NCBI GenBank assembly: GCA_918797485.1
Contig: CAKKNE010000005.1
Coordinates: 992,001-1,056,000 of the forward strand
Direction of reading: 5' to 3'
DNA length: 64,000 nucleotides
Source: Pelagomonas calceolata
Taxonomy: Eukaryota; Sar; Pelagophyceae; Pelagomonadales; Pelagomonadaceae
Positions 55,115 to 63,920 of this stretch are shown here, piece by piece (the stretch's first letter is position 1; each line of letters begins with the position of its first letter). The translations under genes and the position numbers were made by a program. The notes under the pieces were generated by a model. The model had not been told where the DNA came from. It saw only the letters and a list, made by a program, of their open reading frames with translations, and did not search any database.

Positions 55115-56131
55115 TCACATTACGCGTCGCCGCTTCGGCTCCGGCTCCGCGAGGGCTGCCGGCGTCTTCCCCGCGGCGAGCGCGCGCGTATAATTGCGAT
55201 GCTCGGCCGTCTCGTACCACGCGACCGTTTCTCGGATAGCGTCGGCCAGAGGCGTCGGTCTCCAGTCCAGGGCACTCAGCGCCGCGTCGACGCAGATGGG
55301 CCCGCCCACGTCGACGGTCAAGAGGGGAGCCTTCCGCGCGGCGTCGAGGGCGTAGTCGCGGCCAGCGGCGACGAGCGCGGCCAGCTCCGCGACTGACACA
55401 GGCTGGACGCAGGCGATATGCAATACCTTGGGCGGGTTTGATGCCGTGAGCGCCGCGACGACCGCGCGCCCAACGTCAGGCGCGTACGCGATTGAGCCGA
55501 CGTGGGGTTTCCCGTCCGCGACGTGCTTCACAGCGCTGCCCACGCGCCCGCGGCCGACGGCGTCGATGAGGTCCAGGAAGCCTCCCAAATTATCTCTGGG
55601 ACCGATGACGTCCGGCAGCCGCAACGAGACGCTGTCGATCGTCGCATAGACCTCCTCGGCGTCGAGCTTGGCCGACCCATACCCATACTGGTACGAGTCG
55701 CGGCGCTTGAGTTCAGCGATGGCTTGGCGTGACGTGGCGCGCACGGCGTCGGCCTCGACGAGTGAGTCTTTCTGTACGCGTTCGCACGCCGCGAAGACCG
55801 AGTCCGTGGAAATGTACACGCAGCGCGGTGGCGTTTCCAAACTCGCAATGGCATCCACGACGGTCGACGCATCGACGACGTCGAAGCAAGTCGTGTCTAC
55901 CACACCGCTCCATTCTTCGCTCGCGATCGCTTCTGAGACAGCTTCTCGGTCCTCGAAGCGGTCCGCATGTATCGCACCCACGCGTGGGTCGCCTTCAAAA
56001 GGCGAGGGCGTCACGCCTCGGTTCAGCAGCGTGACCTCGTAGCCCTGTTTGAGCAGCTCTCTTACAATGTGCACACCGATGAATTGCGTGCCGCCGAGTA
56101 CGAGGACTCGTTTTTGAGGGTCAGCAGCCAT
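55115..56131 (-). CDS. Extended SDR / NAD(P)-dependent epimerase-type protein
   Basis: 338 residues from the ATG at 56129-56131. A Rossmann start RVLVLGGTQFIGVHIVRELL, then VTLLNRG, VVDTTCFDV, CVYISTDSVF and the catalytic-type YGYGSAKLDAEE (Tyr-x3-Lys), and a substrate half LRLPDVIGPRDNLGGFLDLI. It resembles plant CSP41/atypical epimerases and bacterial mycofactocin-like epimerases. No targeting peptide; C-terminus PKRRRVM. Substrate unknown. Confidence 0.75.
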   Translation of the reverse strand: MAADPQKRVLVLGGTQFIGVHIVRELLKQGYEVTLLNRGVTPSPFEGDPRVGAIHADRFEDREAVSEAIASEEWSGVVDTTCFDVVDASTVVDAIASLETPPRCVYISTDSVFAACERVQKDSLVEADAVRATSRQAIAELKRRDSYQYGYGSAKLDAEEVYATIDSVSLRLPDVIGPRDNLGGFLDLIDAVGRGRVGSAVKHVADGKPHVGSIAYAPDVGRAVVAALTASNPPKVLHIACVQPVSVAELAALVAAGRDYALDAARKAPLLTVDVGGPICVDAALSALDWRPTPLADAIRETVAWYETAEHRNYTRALAAGKTPAALAEPEPKRRRVM

Positions 56132-56195
56132 CAATCTTGCCTCATCTTTGCATGTGCTGCGTGCTTTGCTGCTTTGCGTGCCTGTGCCAGGGATG

Positions 56196-56219
56196 CCTAG
56201 TGTGTTACTCTCCGCTAGC
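56196..56219 (-). promoter_or_regulatory. CTAG palindrome, copy 14
   Basis: CCTAGTGTGTTACTCTCCGCTAGC, centred in a very short (151-base) divergent interval, 64 bp from each of the two start codons at 56131 and 56283. This symmetry supports a bidirectional promoter role. Confidence 0.7.
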
Positions 56220-56282
56220 AGAAATATTGGGCTTTTGCCTGCGTGAACACGCCAACAATTATAATTCGCGTTGAACAATACA

Positions 56283-56987
56283 ATGGCGCGAATTGAAAGC
56301 AATCCGACCTCAAGCCGGACCTTCCCCTCTTCATTACCACCCCAGCTCGTGATTTCGTGGTTGCCAGTGAGCGACGTCGCCTCGGCGCTTTGCGCGTCAT
56401 CTGCGTGGCACCGCGCGTCGGCGCCTGTCTTCCAAATCATTGCTCAGAGCCGCGGGCTCGGGCGAGAGCGCGCCGATGTTCCGTGGCGCGAGGTCGTGCG
56501 GTGTTCCAAGAGACGGGTCACCGTTATCGATCCAGGCAAACGTTACCCTGCCGCCACTCACTATGCCACAGCGCTTGGGGTTTTGGACCAAGGTTGGGCC
56601 CCAGGTGCATGGGGCAGTGGTGTAATTGAGGTCGGGGATGCAGGAGATTTCATCGCCGAGGTCGAATTAGAACGTGGTACCGGGTTTCGAATTATGGCGT
56701 TCCGGGCGGACAGGGATGGCCAGATTCATATCATTGGGCGCATCGGCGTTTTGATTGGGTACCCAGGCGAACTTGGCACCGTGGAGTTGACGGTGGAGGA
56801 TGCCGAGACGCTAGGCGCATCTGATCTGAAGACGGAGCTGGTCGCGAGGGGTTTGAGGACGACGGGCCGAGAGAGCCAGGACCGGACGAACTTGACTGAA
56901 TATTTGCACCGTTATCTCCCTTGCCTCGCCTACGACGCCTCGCGTGAGGACAAGGTCGCCGAAGAAATGGAAAGGGCTGGTCTATAG
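56283..56987 (+). CDS. F-box-like/SAP-like protein
   Basis: 234 residues from the ATG at 56283. N-terminal LPPQLVISWLPVSDVASALC followed by ASSAWHRAS fits an F-box; a beta-rich middle (GDFIAEVELERGTGFRIMAF) follows, and then LGASDLKTELVARGLRTTGR with DRTNLTEYL, matching a SAP-type DNA-binding helix pair. F-box plus SAP would suggest a ubiquitin ligase adaptor acting on chromatin; this is inference. Confidence 0.5.
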   Translation: MARIESNPTSSRTFPSSLPPQLVISWLPVSDVASALCASSAWHRASAPVFQIIAQSRGLGRERADVPWREVVRCSKRRVTVIDPGKRYPAATHYATALGVLDQGWAPGAWGSGVIEVGDAGDFIAEVELERGTGFRIMAFRADRDGQIHIIGRIGVLIGYPGELGTVELTVEDAETLGASDLKTELVARGLRTTGRESQDRTNLTEYLHRYLPCLAYDASREDKVAEEMERAGL

Positions 56988-57071
56988 TCCGTGACCGCTA
57001 CTACTCTCCCTTGGATTGGGCATAGATAGAACACGAACGAAATAATTACAACTAGAACTCGACCAACGAAA

Positions 57072-58436
57072 TCACACGAGCGTCCCCTCGCCACCACCAT
57101 CCTCTGAAACAGCCGTGACGGCGGGCAACGAGATACGCCGCAGGTACTCGTGCCGCGGCTCCGGCGGCCGCACGACGAGGACGACGAACGCCAACGCTGC
57201 CGTCGCGACCGTCCCGTAGAACGCGTCGGCCGCGCGCGAGTGCCGCGCGCCGTAGGCATACAGGTACCCTAACCACACCGGCGCGACCAGCCCCGAGGCC
57301 GATTCCAAAGCGCCGAGGGCACCCAACGCCGCGCCGCCGTCCTCTTTCGGCGCGGACGCCACGAGCAGCGCGCGGCTCGCGGGCATCGAGGCCGCCGTGA
57401 CAGACGCGAGACACGCAATACCATAAATGCCGGGATTCGACGCCGGGAGCAGGGCGAATCCTACGGAGATGCCGGCGGCGACGAGGCACCCGGCTCGCGC
57501 GAGCAACAGGTTGAGCCTAAACTCGTCCCCTGTCCATATTTTCCGAACGAGCGGTTCTATGACGAGAGTGCCGACGGCGGCCGCGGCGCCCAGTAGCGAG
57601 ATGTAGAGGCCAACTCCTGTGCTTGAGCGATCGCGGGCGAGGTATTGGGTAGCGATGTTCCCCACACCAATATTGTTCGTCGCCACCAGCGTCCAAGCTA
57701 AAGCTAAAAAGCGCGTCGGCGGCGCCGCGACGACTTTGAGACCTCGCAGCACGTCCGCTTTGGCCTCGCTCTTCGTCGGCGCCACCGCCGGCAGAGCAAA
57801 TAGCGTCCAAAGCAACGCGACCGCCGCAATACCAGAAGCGCCGGCGAGCGTCGCGAAGGCGCCGAAGTGCTGGGCCGCGGCGCCGCCGGCCGCCGGCGAC
57901 ACGCATATGCTCAGCGTCAGCGCGACGGCGACGCCGCGGAACCCACCGGTACGCTGCTCCGGCGCTTCCTCCTCCTCCGCCGCGCCGGCCAGCGGCGCGT
58001 ACGTTTCCTCCTCCGGCGCCTTGGCGCTTGCCGCCGCGTAGGCGAAGGACGCGGCGAGGAAGCCGAGCGTGCCGCCACACAAACCGTTCGCCGCCGCCGA
58101 GAGGAGCAGGGCGTAGAACGGCCAGCCGTAGAGCGCCCACAGCGCGGCGAGTATCAGCGACGCGACGACGCCGACGCCGCCCGCGAGTAATGGTATTTTT
58201 GGCCCCAATCGATCACAAGCCCTCCCGACGAGCGGCGCGGCCAGCAGCTGCGGCAGACTCCCCGCGAGGCCGTACTGGACGAGCCGCTGCGCCGCCTTCG
58301 CCGCGCAGTTGTCGTCGTTACTTTGACAGTGCTTCACGAGCGCCAGCGGGATGACGACGGTACCACCTCCCAGCGCGACGAACGTGATGAAATCTAAGAC
58401 GAGAAGTCGCCATGGCGCGTCCCCAAGTGCGCCCAT
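57072..58436 (-). CDS. Major facilitator superfamily transporter
   Basis: 454 residues with about twelve hydrophobic helices in two halves. The MFS loop 2-3 motif appears as LVGRACDRLGPKIPLLAG, and the halves are joined by an acidic loop (EEETYAPLAGAAEEEEAPEQ). Helices include FITFVALGGGTVVIPLALV and GIYGIACLASVTAASM. There are no substrate-specific motifs that I recognise. TCR/TetA-like drug or metabolite carriers are the nearest in layout. Confidence 0.75.
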   Translation of the reverse strand: MGALGDAPWRLLVLDFITFVALGGGTVVIPLALVKHCQSNDDNCAAKAAQRLVQYGLAGSLPQLLAAPLVGRACDRLGPKIPLLAGGVGVVASLILAALWALYGWPFYALLLSAAANGLCGGTLGFLAASFAYAAASAKAPEEETYAPLAGAAEEEEAPEQRTGGFRGVAVALTLSICVSPAAGGAAAQHFGAFATLAGASGIAAVALLWTLFALPAVAPTKSEAKADVLRGLKVVAAPPTRFLALAWTLVATNNIGVGNIATQYLARDRSSTGVGLYISLLGAAAAVGTLVIEPLVRKIWTGDEFRLNLLLARAGCLVAAGISVGFALLPASNPGIYGIACLASVTAASMPASRALLVASAPKEDGGAALGALGALESASGLVAPVWLGYLYAYGARHSRAADAFYGTVATAALAFVVLVVRPPEPRHEYLRRISLPAVTAVSEDGGGEGTLV

Positions 58437-58442
58437 TGCTGT

Positions 58443-58458
58443 GTCGCGTCGATGGCGT
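58443..58458 (-). repeat. Introner core copy in 5' region of the MFS gene
   Basis: GTCGCGTCGATGGCGT, an exact core copy 7 bases before the MFS start codon. It may be a 5'-UTR intron remnant. Confidence 0.4.
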
Positions 58459-58627
58459 GCGTTTCAAGCTGATGCTCTCCCAGCTCTGAGAGCGTCTGAA
58501 ACCGCGCTGCTCGAAGCTGGAGCTTTGTGCCCAATACCACAGCGAGTTAATAATCCACGAATAGAGGGTCAGTATCGTGCCAGTGTCCACTTCAGGACGC
58601 TGACGCGCTCCGGGCTTGCTTTTGTTT

Positions 58628-58650
58628 GCTAGTGTCTTACTGCCGCTAGC
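58628..58650 (-). promoter_or_regulatory. CTAG palindrome, copy 15
   Basis: GCTAGTGTCTTAC then TGCCGCTAGC, in the 347-base divergent interval, 192 bp from the MFS start and 134 bp from the downstream gene's start. Confidence 0.7.
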
Positions 58651-58783
58651 TCGACTTTACGCGCGTGGTCTTTTACGGCTCGCACAGAGCGCACACAAAC
58701 TTTTAAACGCATGCCAGACGACCCACGGGCACTATAGAGCACGACTGGCACGCAGCGTGCCGCTTCCCGCATCCCTGTGCAAG

Positions 58784-59767
58784 ATGCAGTGGGTGCTCAC
58801 ATTGCTGCTACTCGCCGCGACGCGCGAGACGCATGCGTCCGAGCCAGCGCTGCGCGTAGCAGCCATCTTCGTGACACTATGCACACCTGCCCAAGCTGAG
58901 CTGAGCGTCGACGCCTCAGGCGTCGTCCGCGCTACGCTCCGCAATGGGGAATCCCTGACGGCCAACAGCGCCTGCGTCGTCGGCTGCAGCGGCCTCGCGT
59001 CGAGTGGACGACTCCTCCGGAGCACGCCGCTCGTCGCGCTCGGCCGCAAGAAGCGCTGGTGGCAGCGGGGCTTGCTGCGTAAGAAGGACTCGCCCTTCGC
59101 GGCCTACTCGACGCGCGCGGACGAGGCCGTATTGATGGTGTCGAGCAGCCGCGTCGGCCACGCGGCGTGCGTCGTGGACGCCTCGAACAGCACCGTCGTC
59201 CTCGCGGAGCGGTCGGTCTTGTGCGCGACGCCGGGGACGGAGTTGGAGGCGTCCAAGAACGGGCTCGTCACTGTCAAGAGAGGTACAGTAGCTGTGCAGG
59301 GGCCAGGGCGCGTCGTGGCGCACTCGGTGCCCAAGGGCGGGCGGCTCGACGCCCGTTCACAACGCGTCGTGGCATGGACTCTTCAGTCCGAAACCACAAA
59401 TGACGCCAAGGACTGGCGGGCGTTCGTCGGGCCCGCCGTCGTCTACCTGGCCTCGGCCGCGCCGCCCGCGCCTCTTGGTCGTTTGTTGCGGATGAGAGCT
59501 TCACCGTCGAAGGGCGGCCTGAAGAGTGTTGTGAAGGGTTCTTTACGTAAAGCCGCGCTCTCGCTCGTCGCGGCGCTCCTGTTGCTGCTGGGCAGCCTCG
59601 TCGCGCGGCCGGAGAAATCCGTGAGCGACCTCCCGGGCGAGGTCCTGGCGCTCTACCGCGGCGGGCGCCGGGCGGCCGCCGCGATCACCGCGGGAACGGC
59701 AGCGGCGAGCCGTGCCGCGGGCGCGGCGCGGCGCGAGTTGCAGGGCGATCCGAGTAATGAGACCTAG
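58784..59767 (+). CDS. Signal-peptide protein, weakly AIM24/DUF124-like
   Basis: 327 residues from the ATG at 58784: MQWVLTLLLLAATRETHASE is a signal peptide. The body is beta-rich (VVRATLRNGESLTANSACVV, LVTVKRGTVAVQGPGRVVAH), and SVPKGGRLDARSQRVVAWTL resembles the 'G-x-L-x-VD-x-x-x-LVAF' strand pair of AIM24-type trimers. A membrane helix near the end (AALSLVAALLLLLGSLVA) precedes a basic Ala-rich tail. The family assignment is tentative. Confidence 0.5.
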   Translation: MQWVLTLLLLAATRETHASEPALRVAAIFVTLCTPAQAELSVDASGVVRATLRNGESLTANSACVVGCSGLASSGRLLRSTPLVALGRKKRWWQRGLLRKKDSPFAAYSTRADEAVLMVSSSRVGHAACVVDASNSTVVLAERSVLCATPGTELEASKNGLVTVKRGTVAVQGPGRVVAHSVPKGGRLDARSQRVVAWTLQSETTNDAKDWRAFVGPAVVYLASAAPPAPLGRLLRMRASPSKGGLKSVVKGSLRKAALSLVAALLLLLGSLVARPEKSVSDLPGEVLALYRGGRRAAAAITAGTAAASRAAGAARRELQGDPSNET

Positions 59768-59777
59768 TGATACAAGC

Positions 59778-61262
59778 TTAGTAATCTGCCGCCATACCAT
59801 ACGGCCCCGGCATCGGATAGTAGCCCCGCCCCTCGTCCCCCGGCGCCGGATGCGCGGCCAAAAACCGGTCCAGGTCGTCCGCGAGGCGCGCCACGCGGTC
59901 GCGGTGGCGCCGCGTCCGCGGGCCGTCGAAGATCCGCAACCCGTGCCACAGCGCCAGGCGCGCGACGAGCTCGTTCTTCTTGCCGCTGACCTTGAGCCCG
60001 GCTGCCCTACATTTCGCCGTCAGCGTGCTCACGGGGAAGAAGCGGTGGTCTCGGATGTACTGCGCCACGCGGGCCTCGGTGAAGGCGCTCTCCGTGCGTT
60101 GCCGCTTCCGTTCTTCGATCTGGCGCCGCTGCTCCGCGGCCGCGTCGAGCCTAGCCTGCGTCGCCGCGTCCGGCGCGACCTGGGGCGCCTCGTCGTCGTC
60201 GGAGGGAATCTCGATGACCTCGCCGTTGGCGATGGCCTCGTCGAAGCGTCTTTTTTTAAGCATCTCCGGCGTCATGACGTGCATTTCAACACCATCATCA
60301 TCGTCCGCCGGCGCGGGCGCGGGCGCCGCGGGCGTGACGACGAGCGTCGGCGCGGGCGCCGGCGCGCCCGGCGTCCGCGGCGGGGCCGGCGCCGGCGCCG
60401 GCGGCGGCAGGACCTCGACGTCGTCGGCGGCCGAGATGGACCGCCTGAGCGCGGCGATGTCCTTGCCGCGGCCGGGGGGCGGCGGCGCGGCCGGCGCGGG
60501 CGCGGGCGCGGGCGCCATGGCCTCGGCGAGCATCTCATCGGCGGTCCGCGGATGAGATGCTCCGTCGTGCGGGATGACCACGGCGAGCGGTTCCGGCCAG
60601 GCGATCTCGCGGCGCTGCTTGACGAATGTGATCGTGACGAGCGTTGAGGGACCGGGATTCGCTTGGCCGTAGGCCCGGGCGGGGGCGCCGCTGAGCCGGA
60701 GGCCGAAGCGCCGCACCGCGCCGCTCGTCAAACGGAGGGCGACCATGGCCTCGTCCCCCCGGATGAGGCTTTGAACGACGACGTCGACGTGCGCGACGTC
60801 GGGGAGCCAGAGGCTGACCGACACCGTGACGCCGGGCTGCGAACAGCTGATCTGGGGCACGAACGGCGCCGGCGCCGCCCGCGGAGCGACGGGCCGCGGC
60901 GCGAACGGGCGCTGGCCCCCGACGGGCGCGGGCGCGCGCGGCCCCCATGCGGTTCCCAGCCCGCGAAAGCGGCCAGATACCGGGGGCACGCCAAAGGCCG
61001 GCGACGCGGCGGCCGGCGCGGGCGCGGGCGCCGCGGCCCGCGCGCGCGCGACGGCGACGCGCGCGGCGAGCTGATCCGGGCTCAGGCGGGCGACCGCGTC
61101 GGCCGCGTCGAGGAAGGCGTCCCGGACCCCCCAGCCGTTTTCTCCTATCCCGCCGCGTGCCTCGATGAAGGCGAGGTTCTCGATGTACTGTTCCTCGAGC
61201 CGGGCGGTGAGGGCGATGTAGGTGGTCTCCGCCGCGTCTTCCCGCGGGGTCTCCTCCGCCAT
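59778..61262 (-). CDS. SAP-domain protein with Ala/Pro linkers
   Basis: 494 residues. An N-terminal helical part (LEEQYIENLAFIEARGGIGE) is followed by Ala/Pro low complexity, a central beta domain (VTVSVSLWLPDVAHVDVVVQ ... PSTLVTITFVKQRREIAWPE), another Ala/Pro linker, an acidic EIPSDDDE motif, and a C-terminal FFPVSTLTAKCRAAGLKVSG with KKNELVARLALW, a SAP-type motif that often binds DNA or RNA. Its stop lies 11 bases from the convergent upstream gene's stop. Confidence 0.55.
   Translation of the reverse strand: MAEETPREDAAETTYIALTARLEEQYIENLAFIEARGGIGENGWGVRDAFLDAADAVARLSPDQLAARVAVARARAAAPAPAPAAASPAFGVPPVSGRFRGLGTAWGPRAPAPVGGQRPFAPRPVAPRAAPAPFVPQISCSQPGVTVSVSLWLPDVAHVDVVVQSLIRGDEAMVALRLTSGAVRRFGLRLSGAPARAYGQANPGPSTLVTITFVKQRREIAWPEPLAVVIPHDGASHPRTADEMLAEAMAPAPAPAPAAPPPPGRGKDIAALRRSISAADDVEVLPPPAPAPAPPRTPGAPAPAPTLVVTPAAPAPAPADDDDGVEMHVMTPEMLKKRRFDEAIANGEVIEIPSDDDEAPQVAPDAATQARLDAAAEQRRQIEERKRQRTESAFTEARVAQYIRDHRFFPVSTLTAKCRAAGLKVSGKKNELVARLALWHGLRIFDGPRTRRHRDRVARLADDLDRFLAAHPAPGDEGRGYYPMPGPYGMAADY
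60528..60562. repeat. Perfect 12-bp inverted repeat inside the SAP gene
   Basis: GAGCATCTCATC and GATGAGATGCTC flank an 11-base spacer. It lies in coding sequence (Ala-Pro linker edge), where it could fold into a strong hairpin in DNA or mRNA. Confidence 0.7.
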
Positions 61263-61576
61263 AATGTGACCGTGACTTTGTCTACAGTGAGCAGGCTCTC
61301 ACAGGCCTGCGTTTCGCTCTCCCAGGGCCGCCGCGCTGGCTGCGCCGTCCGGGATTCGGTGAAATCTGGTCTCTAAACCAATTACGGGGCTCTTCGGGCG
61401 AGCTGGGCGCAGCAAGTTTCGCCTCGGCGTTTTTTGGGCCGCAAAACGCTAAAGCCACTAAACGGGTTTCATTCGAGGATGCGGCAGCGATACTCGTCCA
61501 GACCCTCTCTAGGAGCGATCCGTTTGGCGACTTTATTATTATAGGACAGTGCTACTTACGCTAGAACCACCGCAGT
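61263..61576. other. Intergenic region 5' of the SAP gene
   Basis: 314 bases between the SAP gene start and the Cpn10 gene's stop. I see no CTAG palindrome, repeat or gene here. Confidence 0.4.
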
Positions 61577-62011
61577 TCACTTCCGCACGACCCCCGCGAT
61601 GTCCGTGTAGCGCAGGAACGAGAACCGCCGCTCCTGGCCGTCCTCGCCGAACTCTTCGTCCTTCGGGCCGATGCCCCAGGGGTGCTTGCAGTAGACGAGG
61701 TCGCCGGGCTTGAGGCCCGCGTTTTCTACCACGAGACCGGAGTTGCCCTGGCCGCCGGCGCCGACACTGACCACTTTCGCGAGGTGCATGGGCGGGTCCT
61801 CCGGGGCTACTAAAAATAAGCCTCCAGCCGACGTCTCCGGCGGCTTGATGCGTTCCACATACACTAAGTCATACAACGCTTGTTGCCGCGTGAAGGCCTC
61901 CTCGTTCGTGACTGCTGCTTGCCTTTGAAGGGCGTTTTGTCTGGTGAGTTGGGGCGCGAAGGCCTGGATGCATGTGAAGGTGGCCCAGAGGGCGAGTGTC
62001 CTCCTTGCCAT
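61577..62011 (-). CDS. CPN10: Plastid-targeted Cpn10/GroES-type co-chaperonin
   Basis: 144 residues from the ATG at 62009-62011. The leader MARRTLALWATFTCIQAFAP is a signal peptide with an ASAFAP-like QAFAP junction. The GroES fold follows: YDLVYVERIKPPETSAGGLF (mobile loop region), LAKVVSVGAGGQG and LKPGDLVYCKHPWG. It caps Cpn60 in the plastid stroma. The mobile loop is shortened relative to GroES, and the end FSFLRYTDIAGVVRK replaces the usual D-I-L-A-V-I. Confidence 0.8.
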   Translation of the reverse strand: MARRTLALWATFTCIQAFAPQLTRQNALQRQAAVTNEEAFTRQQALYDLVYVERIKPPETSAGGLFLVAPEDPPMHLAKVVSVGAGGQGNSGLVVENAGLKPGDLVYCKHPWGIGPKDEEFGEDGQERRFSFLRYTDIAGVVRK

Positions 62012-62023
62012 TGTTTTCGCGCT

Positions 62024-62082
62024 CGTCGCCGGCGTACCAGCAGTGCGTGTTGTAGTTGCGTCGCCGGCGTACCAGCCGTGCG
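62024..62082. repeat. 35-bp tandem duplication in Cpn10 upstream region
   Basis: CGTCGCCGGCGTACCAGC starts at 62024 and again at 62059 (period 35), followed by AGTGCG and CGTGCG. It lies between the divergent Cpn10 and DapB starts. Confidence 0.7.
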
Positions 62083-62194
62083 GAGATGCTGGGCGCTCGA
62101 GCGTGGCAGCTGTGCAGAGTAAATGCGTAGATTGCCGGTGCACAGGCAATGCGTGCGCGCTGTTTACGGCCCAATTGGCGGAACTGCAATCAAT

Positions 62195-62214
62195 CTAAGT
62201 GTGTTTTACCTAGC
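62195..62214 (-). promoter_or_regulatory. Degenerate CTAG element in Cpn10/DapB interval
   Basis: CTAAGTGTGTTTTACCTAGC keeps the GTGT-x-TTAC core and the closing CTAGC, but the first arm is CTAAG. It is about 98 bp 5' of the DapB start and 184 bp from the Cpn10 start. Confidence 0.45.
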
Positions 62215-62311
62215 CCCAAAAGCATAAAGCTGAAGGCGAGCTGGTGTAGACAGCCGCTGTGCATCGCTGTTGCACCGACGCCGTCGCAAAGACTTGTTTA
62301 CAGCTTTAAGA

Positions 62312-63389
62312 ATGGCTGCCGCACGATGCGCGTTGGCCCTGGCACTGCTCGCGGCGCCTACCCAAGCCCTCGCTGCCAGACGCCGCTCCCCCGTGCGCAT
62401 GTCGATAGATGTGTGGAAATTAACTTCAGGCGCCCTACGCCATCGAAGCGATGCTGTAGCTCAATGGTTGATTTCCACACAGGTCGATAGCGCCGAGCGA
62501 CGTCGTCGTGATGATGAACGGCCTCCCCGGCAAGATGGGCTATTCGTGTGCGGAGGCGTGCGTGGCCAGAGGCATGACGTTAGCCGACGTCGCATTGACC
62601 GGTGAGCCCTTCGCGGGCACTCCCACGGATGACCGCATCCCCAAGGTCGACCTGGTAGCCGGCGGCTCCGACGAAGCAGAGAAGCGCGGCGCAGAACTCG
62701 CCAAAAAGTGCAAGGAGCAAGGCAAGGTGTTGGTCGCGGTCGACTTCACGGCGCCGCAAGCGGCTTTACCGAACGCCGAATATTACGCGAGGCACGGCAT
62801 GCATTTTGTGATGGGGACGACGGGCGGCGACTACGACGCGATTGGAAAGACCGTGACGGACGGCAAGCACGGCGCCGTGGTCGCGCCGAACATGAGCAAG
62901 CAGATCGTGGCCATGCAGGCCGTGGTGGACCAGGCCGCTCGTGATTTTCCCAATGCGTTTGCGGGCTACGACCTCACGGTGATCGAGTCCCACCAGAAGG
63001 CCAAAGTGGACACCTCTGGAACTGCAAAAGCAGTGGTCGCGTCGCTGAAGGAATTAAATGGAGGCGGCTTCCAGGTCGAAGACGTCGAAAAGGTCCGCAA
63101 CGACGAGACCTCGTTGAATGGGGCCAACGGTCGGTTAGGTAAGGTGCCTAGTGAACACCTGCCGGGCCACGCCTACCACACCTACGCGTTGACCTCGGGC
63201 GACGGCACCGTGACGTTCGAACTCAGACACAATGTTAATGGAAGATCGACGTACGCCGAGGGCGTCGCGGACGCGTGCTTGTTTCTCGCGGCGAAGGCCG
63301 ACGCGGGCTTCCCGCGGGCGCGGTTTCTGGGGCGCCGAAAACGGCTCTTCGACATGATCGATGTTTTACAGGAGGGGGCCATGTCCTAA
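62312..63389 (+). CDS. dapB: 4-hydroxy-tetrahydrodipicolinate reductase (DapB), plastid type, two exons
   Basis: Proposed exons are 62312-62400 and 62483-63389 (996 bases, 331 residues). It catalyses the NAD(P)H reduction step of the diaminopimelate/lysine pathway. Exon 1 gives the leader MAAARCALALALLAAPTQAL then AARRRSPVRM; exon 2 starts SIAPSDVVVMMNGLPGKMG, the plant-type nucleotide site. Later: VAVDFTAPQA, HFVMGTTGGDYDAIGKT, VVAPNMSKQIVAMQAVVD, VIESHQKAKVDTSGTAKAV (catalytic His and Lys, substrate Ser/Gly-Thr). The intron is a mobile introner. Confidence 0.9.
62401..62482 (+). mobile_element. Introner element with target-site duplication in DapB
   Basis: The element body (62409-62482, 74 bp) is flanked by identical 8-bp copies GTCGATAG (62401-62408 and 62483-62490). 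Its ends are inverted repeats TGTGTGGAAATTAAC and GTTGATTTCCACACA (one mismatch). The middle is a nested palindrome around CTACGCCATCG / CGATGCTGTAG, matching the core motif of other introns here. The donor GT is the first two bases of the left duplication and the acceptor AG closes the element, so splicing restores the sequence before insertion. Confidence 0.85.
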
Positions 63390-63404
63390 GTAGCTTATCG
63401 TTAT

Positions 63405-63420
63405 ACGCCATCGCCGCGAC
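63405..63420 (+). repeat. Introner core copy 3' of DapB
   Basis: ACGCCATCGCCGCGAC, one mismatch to the core, 15 bases after the DapB stop codon. Confidence 0.35.
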
Positions 63421-63515
63421 CCCTCATAACTTTTGACAGAGAAGCACTTTATTAGTCTTTAAAAAACCGGTACCATATACAGAAAGCATGGGATGCCGTA
63501 GGATGCGGCGTTGAT

Positions 63516-63731
63516 TCATTCCGTCGGCGGCGACTCCGCCAAGGACTCGAGCGTCGTCGACGACATGCTTCGTAAAGCCGCGGCCGTCGCCGGCGACTCC
63601 GAGGGGAGCGGCATGGACATCTCGCGCAGGGCCGCCGCTTGGAGTCGGGTCGTGCCCGGCGGGTAGGTCGCGAGCGCCGCGAGCTGCGACGGCGACGGCG
63701 GCTGCGACTCGCGCACGGGCGAGCTCGGCAT
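63516..63731 (-). CDS. Short Ser/Pro-rich open frame, possibly a last exon
   Basis: 71 codons (MPSSPVRESQPPSPSQLAAL ... SMSSTTLESLAESPPTE). The frame extends upstream to a TCTAG site at about 63782, which could be an acceptor, so this may be the final exon of a gene whose 5' part is not resolved. No family recognised. Confidence 0.35.
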   Translation of the reverse strand: MPSSPVRESQPPSPSQLAALATYPPGTTRLQAAALREMSMPLPSESPATAAALRSMSSTTLESLAESPPTE

Positions 63732-63920
63732 CGACGCGCAGCGCGGCGTCGGCGGCTCCGACCGGTACTCTCTTTTAATCTAGAGGTTTAGCATGGACTA
63801 GTAGTAACTGATGTTGGCGCACGGAAGATCTGCGTAATTGTCACTGGCACCACGCGCAACTAACGTCGGTCGAGAGCTTGCTTATACGCAAACTGAGGCC
63901 GCTCGCGGTCACATTTCATT

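Noticed and set aside
62453-62470. tRNA-like A-box (TAGCTCAATGGTTGA) inside the DapB introner
   Set aside because: No acceptor stem, anticodon arm or B-box follows within tRNA distance; it overlaps the element's palindrome and is probably coincidence.
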